This document shows, one piece after another, positions 34,873 to 47,692 of a stretch of DNA of 64,000 bases. The DNA comes from Coffea arabica (taxonomy: Eukaryota; Streptophyta; Magnoliopsida; Gentianales; Rubiaceae). The position numbers were made by a program, and so were the translations under genes. Location: contig NC_092312.1 of NCBI RefSeq assembly GCF_036785885.1, forward strand, positions 16,138,001-16,202,000, in the 5' to 3' direction. Each line of letters starts with the position of its first letter. Position 1 is the first letter of the stretch. The notes beneath the pieces are model-generated. The model was not told where the DNA came from. It saw nothing but the letters and a program-made list of their open reading frames with translations, and ran no database searches.

Positions 34873-37473
34873 TATATACATACCCATATTATTTGACCTT
34901 TTTGTTGGAACTAAAATAGTAAAAAAGTACGACAAGAATTGCAGTTTGACTTTGAAATTCCTACCAGCTGAGCCATCCATTGTGGTCTCAATTTTTTCGG
35001 TCCTTGTGCGTCATAAATTCAACGCATTAGAAACCATAAGTTCCTTAGCCACTGTCTGATAGATTTGAATTAATCTTTTATACAATGATATATAGTATCA
35101 ATTTTGAACGGATGACAACTAATGTAAATTTAAATCTTTCTATTTGATAATTCAGTTCAGCATTTAAATATGCATTCAGATCTTAATATATTCAAAAAAT
35201 TTGATAATCAAAAATTGAACATTTAAATTAATTAAGTGACATTGAATTTTTAAGGAAAAACTTGCTCCCAAAATTAAGTGATAAACTATTTACTTATCAC
35301 TAAATGTAATATACACTCAAATATATTAGATTTAATATTTAACAATTCAATAATTTAAAAAACTCAGATTTCACACTTCAGTTTTATCAAATACACTTAG
35401 ATATCGATGTTCTGCATGTAGCGGTGATAACTGTAAGTGCGTTCCAAAGAAGAGATATATTCGCTATTTGACTTGACTCTAATTATACCATATATATATA
35501 TATATATATATATATGCATACATGATACGCGGTGGAGATTCACGGCGTACAAGGTGCCGAAAATTTGACGACAGTTTTTCCGGCTGGATTGAATTTGTAG
35601 TAGAGAAAGTTAAATCTTCAATTAACGATGGCCGCCAAATGAGAATTTGACAACAGTTTCTGTTTTGGGACAGTGCCACGCATTTAACTTCGTGTTTTTC
35701 TTTGACTGTATATTACCTAACCGTAAAAAGCTTATGAAATTATTACTGGGATTTTTTTTATTTCTGAAGCTAGTATTCATTAGTATTTTGTTGGGGATTT
35801 AACAACCAATCGGGCTAGTTAAATTTCAATTTTACATAAATTTCGAGCACTGGTACAATAAAAGTATTTTCCTGAAAATTTTCCGCTATTTCAAACTTTT
35901 CTTCCTTCCAAGAGACACTATCCAATAAACTGGAGGAATCATAAATGCGGTAAATTAATGTCGGCTCGTGACTTTGCAACCATATTATTGTTACTGCGCA
36001 ACTAACGGACCTAGAAGAAAACGCGGAGCATGATTTCACGAAAAGCTTGAAGTTTAGACTCGTCGTCACCAACAAAATGGGCTCGTTCCGGATAATTCTG
36101 CAAAGGAAGATTGGGCCAAATGATGCAGAAGCCTACATGCAAACCCAAGTCGCGATAGACTCGTCGTGACTTTTTTATTTTTTCAAGTAACTCGTCGTGA
36201 CTTGGTACTGCACTTTAAGATTTTTAATCATGAGTGCTGCAGTTGTAAATTGGCCCAGCGCGACCTGACGGTCAAACCGATCAACTCGTTGAATCGGTCA
36301 CAAGATCAGATTAGGTCACTGATTTGATCGGTTAAACATAAAATTTATTGACCGATCAACGACTCGACGATTCAACTCTTGAGCCCGAAAAAATCAGCTG
36401 CTGAACCATCAACTAAAATTTTTTATAATTTTAAATATATTATTATATTATATAATATAGTGATTGTGTAACTTACGGTTGAACCGATGATCCGATCGCC
36501 TTTGCGATGTCGAGTTTTGGATCGGGTTTAATAATTATCCATGAGACGCATTAAAGATTACAAATCATGATAAATATGATGGAATACAGGAACGTATTTT
36601 TACTCTAATTACTCTATACCCTAGATATTCTATCTCTTCATCCCCACGTATTTTTATGCCTGATTTGGATTCGCATATACTTTAACAAATCTTTTATAAA
36701 ATGGGAAAGCACGTACCCAAGAGCTCTTTTATCACATTATAAACGGACTTCTAAGAGGTTATCGGGAAAAGTGCTGAATATCGATTCCGAGCTACATGGT
36801 GACCTAAGTACTTCATCAATCTCTTAGACCCATTGGTGGTACTTTAGAATATTGTTGTGATCATCGGCCACTGGGTTTAGCAACAATTAAGCGTTAGCAA
36901 AATTTGAGTAATTACGTAAAATGTTTAAGATGTGGGTTTGTGATGCATATGGTATAAACTCATACGAACAATCTGGGATTTTCCCCTTCCCCTTCCCCCT
37001 TCCTCCCTATCTCCATTGATGGAAATTTGCCAACAGCATCGCTCTTGGGTCATTTCTATTACATCGCTGATTGTTCATCATGACTCACGAAAGATGGAAA
37101 AATTTTTGAAGAGCAAAGAATTATATGTTTCTCTATTTGAAGCAAAAGTTTAGAACATAACCGATACTTGGAATATACTACACATGACTTGCAAACGCAG
37201 CTTCACTCGCATCTCCCATTAGTCCACAGAGGGAGGCATGCATTCCATCTTCTATTTACATAATAAGCTAATTATAAGGCGTACATATGATACGGATCCC
37301 GCCTCATTCAACAGATACAAGAGCTTCCAAAAGCCAACTGTTACCACATTCAAAACTGACCTTATGGCAATATATAGAGCTAAATATAATAGCAGCACTT
37401 CTAGGCTTATTCTACGCACCATATATAGACACAGAATGAGCAGCTTAATTTATATCTATATATATTTCATCCA
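34873..37473. other. Intergenic, 3' of the CIF gene
   Basis: No coding exon is supported. It contains a TA microsatellite (about 35490-35514). A stretch at about 36255-36540 has recurring 'ccgat', 'gatcggtt' and 'gaaccgatgatccgatcg' phrases, which look like a repeat-family fragment I cannot classify. The part from about 37250 on may be the 3' untranslated region of the peptide gene. Confidence 0.4.
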
Positions 37474-38310
37474 TCAGTTTGGAATGAGCTTGAAAGGAGG
37501 CTTCCCTAGCGCTGGAGACGGGTCATACCTTCCATAGTCTTTGGTGTTAACTTTCAGAAGCCTTTCATGAACCTCCATCACCTCTTCATGGCTTAAATGC
37601 TCCTTTTGTACCTCCTGTGATTTTGGACAGAAGTTTGGAGTAATCATTAAACAGCAACGGTATAGAACTGGAGAAGGAAAGAGGGTAAGTGGAAGTCAAT
37701 GGTATTTATGAGTTTCTAGCGAGGTATGTGATTATTTTTTGTAACATGCACGATTTCAGTTGGTGGCATGCATGTAAAGAAAAAAAAGGAGGCTTTATGA
37801 ACAAGTGCCCACATCAAGTAGCCAAAGCATGCAACTATCTGGAAAAGTTCATGAATCATGACCGTGAAGGCGAAAAATGAAACGACATTAATTGTACCGC
37901 ATCCAATTAATGATTTTAGAGACGGATGGGATATAAAGTTATGAATTCAATTGCATCAACCTTTTAATATTTTGAGAAGCATGTACCTATATCAACCTAC
38001 AGTAATTTTCTTGTAACATAAGATCAGTCACAAACCTCATGGCCACCTGCTCCTGCGACCTTCTTCGAGTTGCTTGCAAACCTTGAATGCCGACCTGCGT
38101 CACAATTAAGTTTCAAGTCGTTATATTCTTGTGTACTTGTACATGTCTGGTATACGTATAAACCTCAATCAAGCGACAAAGTTTGATTCCGAACCCTCTC
38201 AAGAAATTTGTAACTGTTGTAAACCCACCTGCAGACGATGCAGACAAAAGTGATGCAGAAATGAGGAGGAAGAGAAGACCAATATCCTTGAGGAGAAGCA
38301 TGAGCCCCAT
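37474..38310 (-). CDS. Casparian strip integrity factor (CIF)-like peptide precursor, 93 aa
   Basis: CIF peptides are secreted, tyrosine-sulfated signals that bind the GSO/SGN3 receptor kinases and control diffusion barriers in the endodermis, embryo cuticle and pollen wall. Three exons assemble on the minus strand with matching phases: 38229-38310, 38036-38094 and 37474-37614. Exon 1 starts MGLMLLLKDIG and is a hydrophobic signal peptide ending near SLLSASSAG. Exon 2 gives a basic linker (RHSRFASNSKKVAG). Exon 3 gives an acidic propeptide (KEHLSHEEVMEVHERLLKVN), then the C-terminal peptide beginning DYGRYDPSP and ending PPFKLIPN followed at once by the stop. The Asp-Tyr is the sulfation site, and the PPFKLIPN end is the hallmark of CIF1/CIF2. 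Which CIF member is the orthologue I cannot say. The gene was invisible as a single open frame. Confidence 0.87.
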
Positions 38311-38794
38311 TTTTTTCCACAAACTTTCTCTCGAAGCTCTTTTTGCTCGCCCAAAAGAGAATAGAACCAATGCTGATGCCTTCTTTGTATATTGAACAAA
38401 GCACTTACATTTATTTATCACTGCATCTTTTAAAGATAAGAGGAAAATCGTAGTTTACTCTAAAGAACGGCATATCAATTTATACAAATACTTTTCCGTT
38501 TAAAATTGGAAAGAAAAAAGGTGAAGGAGACACCCTTTCTTTTGTTGGAGCACTAAGTCTACGTTTAGTTAGTGGATTAATATAATTAAGTCGACACCAA
38601 AGTGCAATGGACCCTATGAACAAGCATTACGGAGTCCTTTGATTTGAACGCACTAGTTCTCAACTTGTTCCAGCAACTAATTGATTGTAAATGTACACCA
38701 ATTATGACAAAAGTGCTAATCTTAAATTGATTTAGTGTATATGTCATTTCTATAGATAGATGATTCTGCATATACTTTTGTGTGTGTGTGTGTG

Positions 38795-38831
<37 letters not shown>

Positions 38832-40186
38832 TCTCAACTCACTGCACATCGATAAATCTAATCTTTTTGTACATTATATCTGGACACTAATTTATCATCT
38901 CTTCCCAATTTCTGATTCATAGTACCAAACCTAGTTTGTCCTGAAGTCTGCACTTTTGACAATGTGTGCTTCTCTTACCATTCAAAGGTAAACCTAAAAA
39001 TTCCTGACCCTGTCATCAGAGGACAAGACCCTCGGTTGGTTCATTAATCACTAGTGTTGATGCTGTACATGTAGATCATCATCACATTTCTAGCGGTTGT
39101 GAGTGCATGTGATCTTGATTGCCAGTGAAGAAACTGATCCACTGTCTTGATTTTAGAATGATTGACCCCTTCTAAGTTCTAACTCACACAGCCCTGCTCA
39201 TGAACTTACGAGATGTCATACCAGCAAAATTCAAACTATGGCTCTCAATTGCATTTCACTGGATAGGTAGCATGATTTGGCCTACCCCAACATAATCTCA
39301 AGACTTGGGGGTACGTGCCCAAGCGGGGAAGGAAAAGCAATTATCTTGGTTGTAAAATAGGTCCCCGTCACAAATGAGAAGTTTTTTTTTTCTTTATTAT
39401 TTATTTAACAACCACTTTACGCAATATACATGTAATGCAACAATTGGATCTAGTGCTTCCAATTAATGTATCCCGGAACAGCTGCAAGCCAACAATGGAC
39501 GCATGGACTGGAGACAATGGATGATGAATAGGGTTTTTAGTCCATGGTATGGTTACATCAATTAGGTTTGGTATAAAAAAAAGCTGTTGTGGACGAGTAG
39601 TGCTATCAATTATCCATAAAGACAAAGACAACGCACCAAATACTCTTTGAAAGGACAGTGGTGGACGACAAAGAGAACCACTATCACCTTAAAATATTCC
39701 AGTATTCTGCGTCTTTTCCTTAAAGCAGTTTTAGGACATGTAGCTCCCCAAAACTACGTTAAATCTGTTCTGTTTATCCTTAACATTGATTTTGTAAACA
39801 TTCTTCTTCTCCTGCAGTTGCTGTTGCAGCGGTAGGTCATCATTGCAACAGTTTCTGGCGGATGGAATTAACAGAACAAAGTATGGAAGTGGCACAACAA
39901 ACTTGTTCAGCGTGAATCGATTTGTCATAATAATTCACTTAAAAAATTTTCAACTTTTCACGTATTCATTCAAGTTTAAATAAAAAAGAGAACAAGAAGA
40001 AGAAGAAGAAGAAGAAGAAGAAGAAAATCAATATGCTCATAGAACCAAAAATTAGGCTAGTGTAGTTTTATCTGAATGGGTCGAAAAATATACACAGGAG
40101 ACAATAAACCACTCAAATATGAAGCAAGCAATAGGTCGCACTTTCTATGCAGCTCACACATACATAATTTTGGTTCAGAACAACAG
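38311..40186. other. Intergenic: CIF promoter side and 3' flank of the DNAJ gene
   Basis: A compound microsatellite, TG then TC then TA, lies at about 38779-38830, and a GAA run at about 39991-40025. No coding exon or RNA gene is seen. Confidence 0.45.
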
Positions 40187-43100
40187 TTAGCCTGACTTAG
40201 ATGATGATGTTGGAACCTGCAGCTGAGAGCTTTCATGGCGCAAACTGGTCTCCCTACTGTATATGGCCTTTGCACCCTGACAAGCAATAAACAATTCTTA
40301 GTAATGTGGGTGTTAGTGTGTGTGTGCGCGCGCGCGTGCGCGTGCGCGTGCGCGTGCGCGTGCGAGAGAGAGAATTTGCATCTAGTTCTTGTTTCCTTAC
40401 TTAACCCTGATTCATGGAGCCCTTGCTTACGTAAATGTCAAACCATTGCCCTTCGACCACTCAATGATATACAATGAATAGCTTTTAATGCGCCACCAAA
40501 AGTTCGATACCACATTTTTCCAATAAAAGTTAATATCGAAGAGAGTTATCTTAATTGCATCAACGAACCAAATGCAATTTGCCACAAAATGGCATACAAA
40601 GTGATTTGAAGTTCCATACAACGCCTGATTTTAGCTAGTCTTTCCTTGTCAAGTCAATCAATCCTTCCAGAAGCTTTTCATTTTTTAAACACTCGTGTCA
40701 TAAAAAAGGTAATCTTTTAGTCCTTCCATAAAATATTTTTTATGCTATTACCAGCGGATGATGCCTAATTTCAATTTTTGATCTTCATTTCATATATCAA
40801 AGGCGTTCAGCTATGTTTCTTATTCTCCAACTAATCCTCCATTCCCCTGTCTACTAACTGTTTTCTCCTATTCAGTTTTCTGTTGACCAGGACTTACAAT
40901 GCACAACTATTACCAGGAGTAAGGAGCAACTAAAAGCAGGGGAGATGATGGAATCATATTATCCATGAATGAGATCTTGGGAAACTACACATACCTGGAA
41001 AATTGTCCCAAGCTTTTTCATAGCATTTGCACGCAACTTGAGAACATCCTTAGAAACACTAGGGTCTCGAAGCACCTGAAATCAACAGAACAGTAGCACA
41101 TGGTTCGTTTCAGAGACGAACTTCATACACTCGCATTCCAAATCGTAATGGACATAAATCGAACTCAAGTTACCAATATAAGGATGACAATTTCTAATGT
41201 ATATTTTGGACCAATAGAGACATAAGAGCAGGATAGGATGAGAATAGCAACCCCAAGCCAGATATTACAACTAATCTGAAGCCATTTATTATCAATGAAC
41301 TACACTTTTGCATTACACTTCATTGGAATATATTGCAAGATGACATACAGATTTACAATATGAAATGTGAACCTTGGCCAAATGGCCCAGAAGTGCTCTG
41401 CCAAATAATAGAAGGCTGGAACTTACAGCTTGACACACACGAGATAAAGTCATCTCAATATCTACCACATTTAGCTGCCAAAGGGAGTTAAACATTTCCT
41501 CCTTCTTCTCTTCATATGCTTTCATTACACTCTCTTCAGAAAGTTCTCCTTGGTTTGACTTCTTCAATTCCTCCTGCAGCAGAAGTAAATTCACGGCACC
41601 TAGAATCAGAAATAAAACTTGTCAGGACTGTCTCAAAGTTATCAAACAGTGTATTCTAAAAGATGCACAGAGCCATTACCTGAAGCTGCAATTACTTGCG
41701 ATTTTATTCTATGCCCTTTATCTCTCACCCACTCTGCTAAAAATGGAACCTTCATATACCGCTTGTCCTTCCCAATTTCTCTTGCAGCCTGCCTGGTGTA
41801 GATATAACCGATTGTATGCAGCATAGGCTCACCGAAAGCTGAAAATTATTCAATTTGTGGCCATTAACAGTTTACAAAAGATTGGAGCATTCTAAAATCC
41901 CACTGGACAGCAGCAGACAAGTCTAGTTCAATGCACATGATGCGACCCCATTTAGTCAACCCCTCAAACAGATAACAATAAGAAAGATGACTGTTGTTCT
42001 TGCTGAAAAAACACCAATCTTCATAAAGAGAATATAGTTGCAATGTAATAGGTCTTTGCTAGGCCAGCAACTCTTAGAGCCTAAAGTCCTAACCTCAGAT
42101 ACTTCTAGGGCAACTTGCTCCTTCCAAACATCCTCAAGGCACTGTAAGACTAGCCTAGTAACTTATTAGAACCTCTAGCTTAAATGGTTAAAACCATGTT
42201 GAAAAAAGTACAATACTTAAGATCTTATTAGCCACTCAGATCCTATCCAGACATCAAATGTGAGACAAATAGTTGGTGCATGACAAAAGCGCAAATCAAT
42301 CCCCAAAAAATATATACTTTTATTAAATTTTTTTTAGAGAGGATCAACAGTGGCCTCTCACTCACCCTCGTGATAACTCGAAGCCATGACCTCTCGGTTA
42401 CAAGTGAAGCATTTTACCAACTAGGCCATGCTTCGTTGTCAAAAAAATAATACTTAAGTTAACCAGACACTATGGCAGTGAGATGCCATTAATTTACAAA
42501 GGCATTAATCAATTCAACAAGTACAGCTTCTGAAGATCAAATGAGGCATTATAACTGTAAACAGTCAAAAAATGCCAGCGATGCCTAAACACAAGTGCCA
42601 TGAGCAAATTCAACCCAAAAGGAAGATAGATTCAACAATTTGACCTTGTGCAAAATCTACATCACACCTAAATTCGTAGCTCCTTGAGTGCCCAAAGTTC
42701 TACATTTGGACTAGGACATGTAATTCAGAGGGCTATAATTCAACTGCTTTCAGTTCTTCTTAAGGCTACATGATGCTGAACTGCAGAGAAACTTAACAAG
42801 TTACAATGTTCCATTACTGTAAATTATCTCACATACAGCATGTGTCAGGCTGTGAACCTGAAAAAGAAATTTGACAAACAAAATGACAAATCTAAAAGAA
42901 GTGAAAACACATGACACTGATACACATTCACGCTTAATTCAATTCAAAAACATTGAACTCCTGAAGGAACAGAACATAATCTCTAGTAATAACAGGGTCA
43001 GACTTTGCAGAAGATCATAACAGAAAACTTCTCCTATTTTTCAACAAATTGAAACATCAAGGGAACCATTAGGAGACAATAACAAAGTGCTCAGTTTGTT

Positions 43101-44739
43101 TATGGTGAAATGAACCTCATGAAAAATAGTTAACCATGACCTGGGTTGTGCAACAGAATTTGTCCAATAAGTACATGTGTATAATTCTTGAAGCATCTTA
43201 AATAGAATAGATGGATTTGTTCACAAGATCATTAGTCACTACGTAGATTTCATGCTTACACATTTAGACTTGGATAGGACAGTTACCAGCCAAATTCACA
43301 TTTCTCATCTAGCTGTCAAGAGTCAATGTACTTGATTGCGTTAAAGTACAACAGAAAGCTGAGTTCTAAAGTGATTAAAGTTCCTCATGCATAGCAAAAT
43401 GTTCATATCAACACCTAAAAGTCATACCAGCATGAGAAAGACGACGAGCTTCTGCTTTTGCCCATTCCACAAACTCATTGGTTCGACCTTCAACAAAGGG
43501 TTGTAGACGATCTTTCAAATTTCCTATGAGCTTCTCTTCTCTGTCCTTTTGCAATGCCTGGGCATGAGCACTTAAATTGCAGTAATACACTTGTAATACA
43601 CAGAGATTGCGTACAATCCCAAGAAGGAATAGAAGTATAAGAACACAGTCAGCATCTTGACAATTGCAATTACCTTTAACTTTTCCTGAATTTTCTGAGT
43701 GCGCACATCAGGATTTTCTGAGTTATCATCAATTTCAACCCCTGCCAAAGAAGCCAATCGAAGTTGCCCCACATAATCTTCAAAGAAGTCACTCCCAAAT
43801 TGCATGCCAAACACAGTTGCAGGGTCCACCATGGTGTCTCTAAGCAAATGAAAACAGATGACGAAGGCTAAGAAACCTTTCTAATTTGTTCCAGAAGAAA
43901 GTAGATGACAATAATGGCCTTTTCAATGAAAATATCTACAGAAGATGAATTCACAAAACTTTATGCCACCATATGCATTTAACATGTTTCAATATGCCTC
44001 AGAAAAGTGCAAGCACATACTGCGCTACTCCATCTTTTCCATATTTGTCGTACGTTTCACGCTTTGCTGGGTCACTCAATACCTGATATGCCTCCCCAAG
44101 TACCTTCAAAGATGATTTCAACAAATTAGTTCCCAGTGGCAAATTAGTCTCAAATTTGATTAAGCTTTTACTATCCAAACAATAAAACAATTATTAAAGA
44201 GTAAAATGTTCAAGGAAATAGTCATTCACCCAAACAAGACTTTCGATTGCTAAAAATAAGAGCTATTTGCACAAAAATAATAGCAGCATTGTGGTCAACA
44301 AGCATTTTGGAAGGGTTGTGGCTAATCTAATTAGACTGAATTCTCGAATCATATAGATAGAACTATTTACCTGGAAATTATGAGCAGCCTTGGGGTCGTT
44401 GGGATTTTTGTCTGGGTGCACTACCCTTGCCTGAAACAGGTAAAAGAAAATCGTACAATTAGTAAGTTGTCAACAGCCATAGGAGCATTCTCTACTGTAA
44501 AGTTTGGCATGGAACAAAACATAGCAACATTTCCAGAATGAATATAGCTTAAATCAAAACTTGATTTCTTTGTGTAGTGGTAATTATAGCATATTATCTT
44601 AATAGGATTACTAATTACTCATGAAAAGCTCACATTACCATAAAGGTCTCACCTTTAGGTAGTATGCTTTCTTAATCTCGGCAGGAGATGCATCTATACT
44701 GACACCCAAGATATCATAGTACTCGGTTTCCTTCACCAT
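40187..44739 (-). CDS. J-domain protein, DNAJ10-like, 342 aa
   Basis: A co-chaperone that stimulates Hsp70 ATP hydrolysis through its J domain. Nine exons on the minus strand, all GT-AG with matching phases: 44653-44739, 44371-44430, 44021-44103, 43674-43839, 43428-43557, 41680-41838, 41427-41599, 40995-41075 and 40187-40276. The protein starts [20 protein letters not shown]; the J domain (about residues 4-70) has the essential HPD in [11 protein letters not shown] and ends [17 protein letters not shown]. Then comes the family's conserved C-terminal region: [53 protein letters not shown] and [18 protein letters not shown]. The tail ([20 protein letters not shown]) is shorter than that of Arabidopsis DNAJ10. 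No break is seen. Intron 5 (about 1.6 kb) holds a SINE; the last intron holds an alternating purine-pyrimidine repeat. Confidence 0.9.
40316..40372. repeat. TG/CG compound microsatellite (Z-DNA-prone) in the last DNAJ intron
   Basis: A run of TG repeats passes into CG repeats and then a GTGCGC-type hexamer array, ending in GA repeats. Nearly every step alternates purine and pyrimidine, the pattern that favours left-handed Z-DNA. It lies about 40 bp from the last exon's acceptor side. Confidence 0.8.
42320..42440 (-). mobile_element. tRNA-type SINE in DNAJ intron 5
   Basis: On the minus strand GAAGCATGGCCTAGTTGG contains an A box (TGGCCTAGTTGG), and about 30 bases on ATGGCTTCGAGTTATC resembles a B box, the split RNA polymerase III promoter of tRNA-derived SINEs. 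Flanks AAAAAATATATACTT (42305-42319) and AAAAAAATAATACTT (42441-42455) look like a slightly decayed target duplication. The body is about 120 bp. Confidence 0.6.
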
Positions 44740-46936
44740 AGCTCAGAAAGAAGCTCTTATTACCTTCTCAATTACTCAACTGAGAAAAGAAAAGAAAACC
44801 CAATTACACAACAAATCAAGCACAAATGAAACAACGGTTTCCATGGCTTGCAACAGTGGCATATTGGTTAGGCCTAGGTTTATTTGGTTGTACAAAAAGA
44901 CGTACTGAAATTGCTGAAGGCCGCCCTCAAAAATGTATGTATATGACAGGTATCCAAGAGATAAAAAGACGTAAAGCAGAATATTTCCCACAAGACTGGT
45001 AAATAAAGAACATAAACTTAGCTCTGATGAAATCAGAAAGAGATCAGAGCTGAATCATACATGCAAGAAACAAAATAGAGAACAATTAGACACGTAACTA
45101 AAATAATGAAACTCAGAATTAACAAAATAATAAAATACGGCAATTTCGAAATGGACAGCAAAACTAACCAGACAAAAACAGGAACTGACCCCAGATGCAA
45201 TTTTGCAATGTAAATTGCGTATCAGTGAAGACAACTAGCTCAAATATGAAATATAGCTGTGAAGAATGATGGGAAATTGAAGCCTAGAGATTCGACAAAC
45301 AATTACAGTGATAGATAGAAGGGGAGATGGCGACAGCCTTACTTGATTGTTTGTAATGATTGATTCCCACTATCTCCCGGACGTTTGCTGAATGAAAAAA
45401 TAAAACGAGAAAGAAGAAAAACAACAATATATGATCTCAATCTGCTCTGGCCACAAATATACCTCGCCTGTGATTTTTTTCCAGTAGCAGTTCTATAATT
45501 GGGTCCTGGGATCCTACAAGGGAGAGACAAGAAATTTTCTCATGAACACGGGCACGTCCTTGATAAAATTCTCGAATCGCGATACTATACATGTTGTAAT
45601 AGATATATAATTATTAGATATCGTCCAACTCTGACAGCAGTACGTCGGTGTTTCTTAACCGCGTAGCGGGCACCCAATAACGGATATCCAAGGGGTGAAA
45701 ATGCTACAGAGTGATGGACCGTCTCTAGAAGATAGATACCTTAGGCCCCGGAATAAATAAATACGGCTGGTTAGTTGGTGCCAATATGTATCATGTTCAA
45801 ATTGGAAATGAAAGTTCATTCATTTTGTGGAATTGTTCTTTTATATATATATATATATATATAATGATTTGTTTGTAATAGACTTAAATGGTAATTTCAA
45901 AAGATTGTATTAGAGTAAGAGTTTTATTCTTATTATTATCTCCTATCAACTTTTTCTTTTTTGTCTCGCTCTCATGACATTAGTTTTAGTAAGCGAGTTT
46001 CATACTAAGCTAGTCATTTGTGATACTTATAATTTGGTTAAAATTAATCGAAATGAGTTAATGGGTATGATAAGTCTATGGATTTTGCGACCCTCTACTT
46101 TTTAGTGGCTACCTACCGATGTTTTAATTAAAATTAAAAAAGATAAAGAAATATTAGAGGAAATTGAGAAAGTGGAGGAACTATAGAAGAGAAAGGAGTA
46201 CAAAAAAGAGGGGAAAAAATGTAAAACCTATGCTTAAATTTTAGGTACCAAACATTCTACTATATGTTTCAAGAAAAACCAAATACCATTAACTAGCTAA
46301 TTATAATTACAGCGACCTTGATAAACATTTATCAAAAGGCTCCAGATCAGTTTATTGAATCCGACAGTCTAACCCTAATAAATGACCATTCCACTAGGTG
46401 GTAATAATCAAATGCAAAAAAAAAAAAAAAAAAAAGTGAAAGCCCTCGACAGCAGAAAAGAAATATATGACAAAGGAGTTTGATGTCATTTGACATGGAA
46501 TTCCTATACGCATAAATCCACGTACCAGAATATATCACTATCTACTATTTGCATTTCCAATTATGTTGAAAATGGGTAAGAATTTTATTCAAGTCATATG
46601 ATTGTTTTTAACTGTTCTTTGTTTTTTTTCCGTTTGGTGTCCACAATTATTTTAGGTTGTGTTTGGATTAAGAAAGAGCAAATGAGAAGTCTCTGCATTC
46701 AAGAATAGTCAAGGCCTCTATGTAGTGTAGGTATGAGTTTTGATTGAATGATTCACTCCAATTTGACATTCATAAGCACTTTCTGAGCAGTTTAATTGAT
46801 AAAATGCTTTTGTAATGGACGGGTTACGAGTCTGAATCATCACAGTATTGGTTGAAGCTGCTGAGCACTTCTTTTTTTTTTTTTTCGGTTTGGGCTTACA
46901 TAGATGAATTGTGGTGGTTCCCGCGTGTTGACGGCT
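44740..46936. other. Intergenic: DNAJ promoter side and left flank of the LTR element
   Basis: A leader intron of the DNAJ gene may reach to about 45340, but no coding exon is visible. A TA microsatellite is at about 45841-45863 and an A run at about 46416-46435. The last few hundred bases are, by the insertion structure, the original upstream DNA of the PPR gene. Confidence 0.4.
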
Positions 46937-46941
46937 CAGGC

Positions 46942-47422
46942 TGATGCGACTGCCAAAAATCAGATCCGAGCTGACCTGTAGCAAGCCGGGCCAAGTCGTC
47001 CTGGGAGGATTAGCTGAGCTACTGGTCCTGTGAAGGAAAGGGGGAATTGCGGGACTGGCGTCCCTGAAATAACTCCGACGATCAAGTCAGTAAGCTTGTC
47101 CACAAAGTGATAGTTTAGAGTACTCGTGTTTGCGTACCTTGTATTGTCTCTAGGCATGGTTTATATAGGGCAGAGTGGGTTGTAGTTTCCTTGTGGAAGT
47201 CAGAATCCCCGTAGGGTTCGGAGTCTTCTTAGGGTTTCGTGCGGCGGCTCCTACAAGTTCGGAGGCGGCGGCCCATAGGCCCATCTCAGGGAGCGACAGG
47301 TAAGGCCGAGCTGGCATCCACATGCCGAGCTAGCGCCTGCGAGTCGTGAGGTCTCCACCGTCGACCTGACGCGTACAACCTGCCGAGCTGACACGTGTCA
47401 CGTGCAGATTTGTCCCACTACA
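46942..47422 (-). repeat. 3' LTR of the Tat-lineage element
   Basis: On the minus strand it starts TGTAGTGGGAC and ends GGCAGTCGCATCA. It includes a TATA box (CCCTATATAAACC in minus orientation, near 47160). A short purine-rich tract (CAAGGGGGCTAG on the minus strand) lies just outside, as expected for plus-strand priming. Confidence 0.92.
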
Positions 47423-47692
47423 CTAGCCCCCTTGAGTCTAGAGTCACTGATGAGTCACGTGGGTCTGGACCAAACTTCGAAGCGTCACGTCGGCTTCGTG
47501 CGGGACCCACGATCCCACGATCACGTACCTTCTCCTAAAAACTGCCACGTCCGCCGTCGTAACCGTCACTTCAAGGGTCACGTCCTTCATGATGGAGGTT
47601 TTGTCAGCTCAAGCGTTTTCCAAGGTAACCGCCCCCTTGCAATAAATTCGAATTTCTTCCTCAGGACTCTTCGGCTTCCCGCCCAGGGAGCC

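Noticed and set aside
42320-42440. A tRNA gene in the DNAJ intron
   Set aside because: The A and B boxes are present, but the arms do not pair as a tRNA and target-duplication-like flanks mark it as a SINE.
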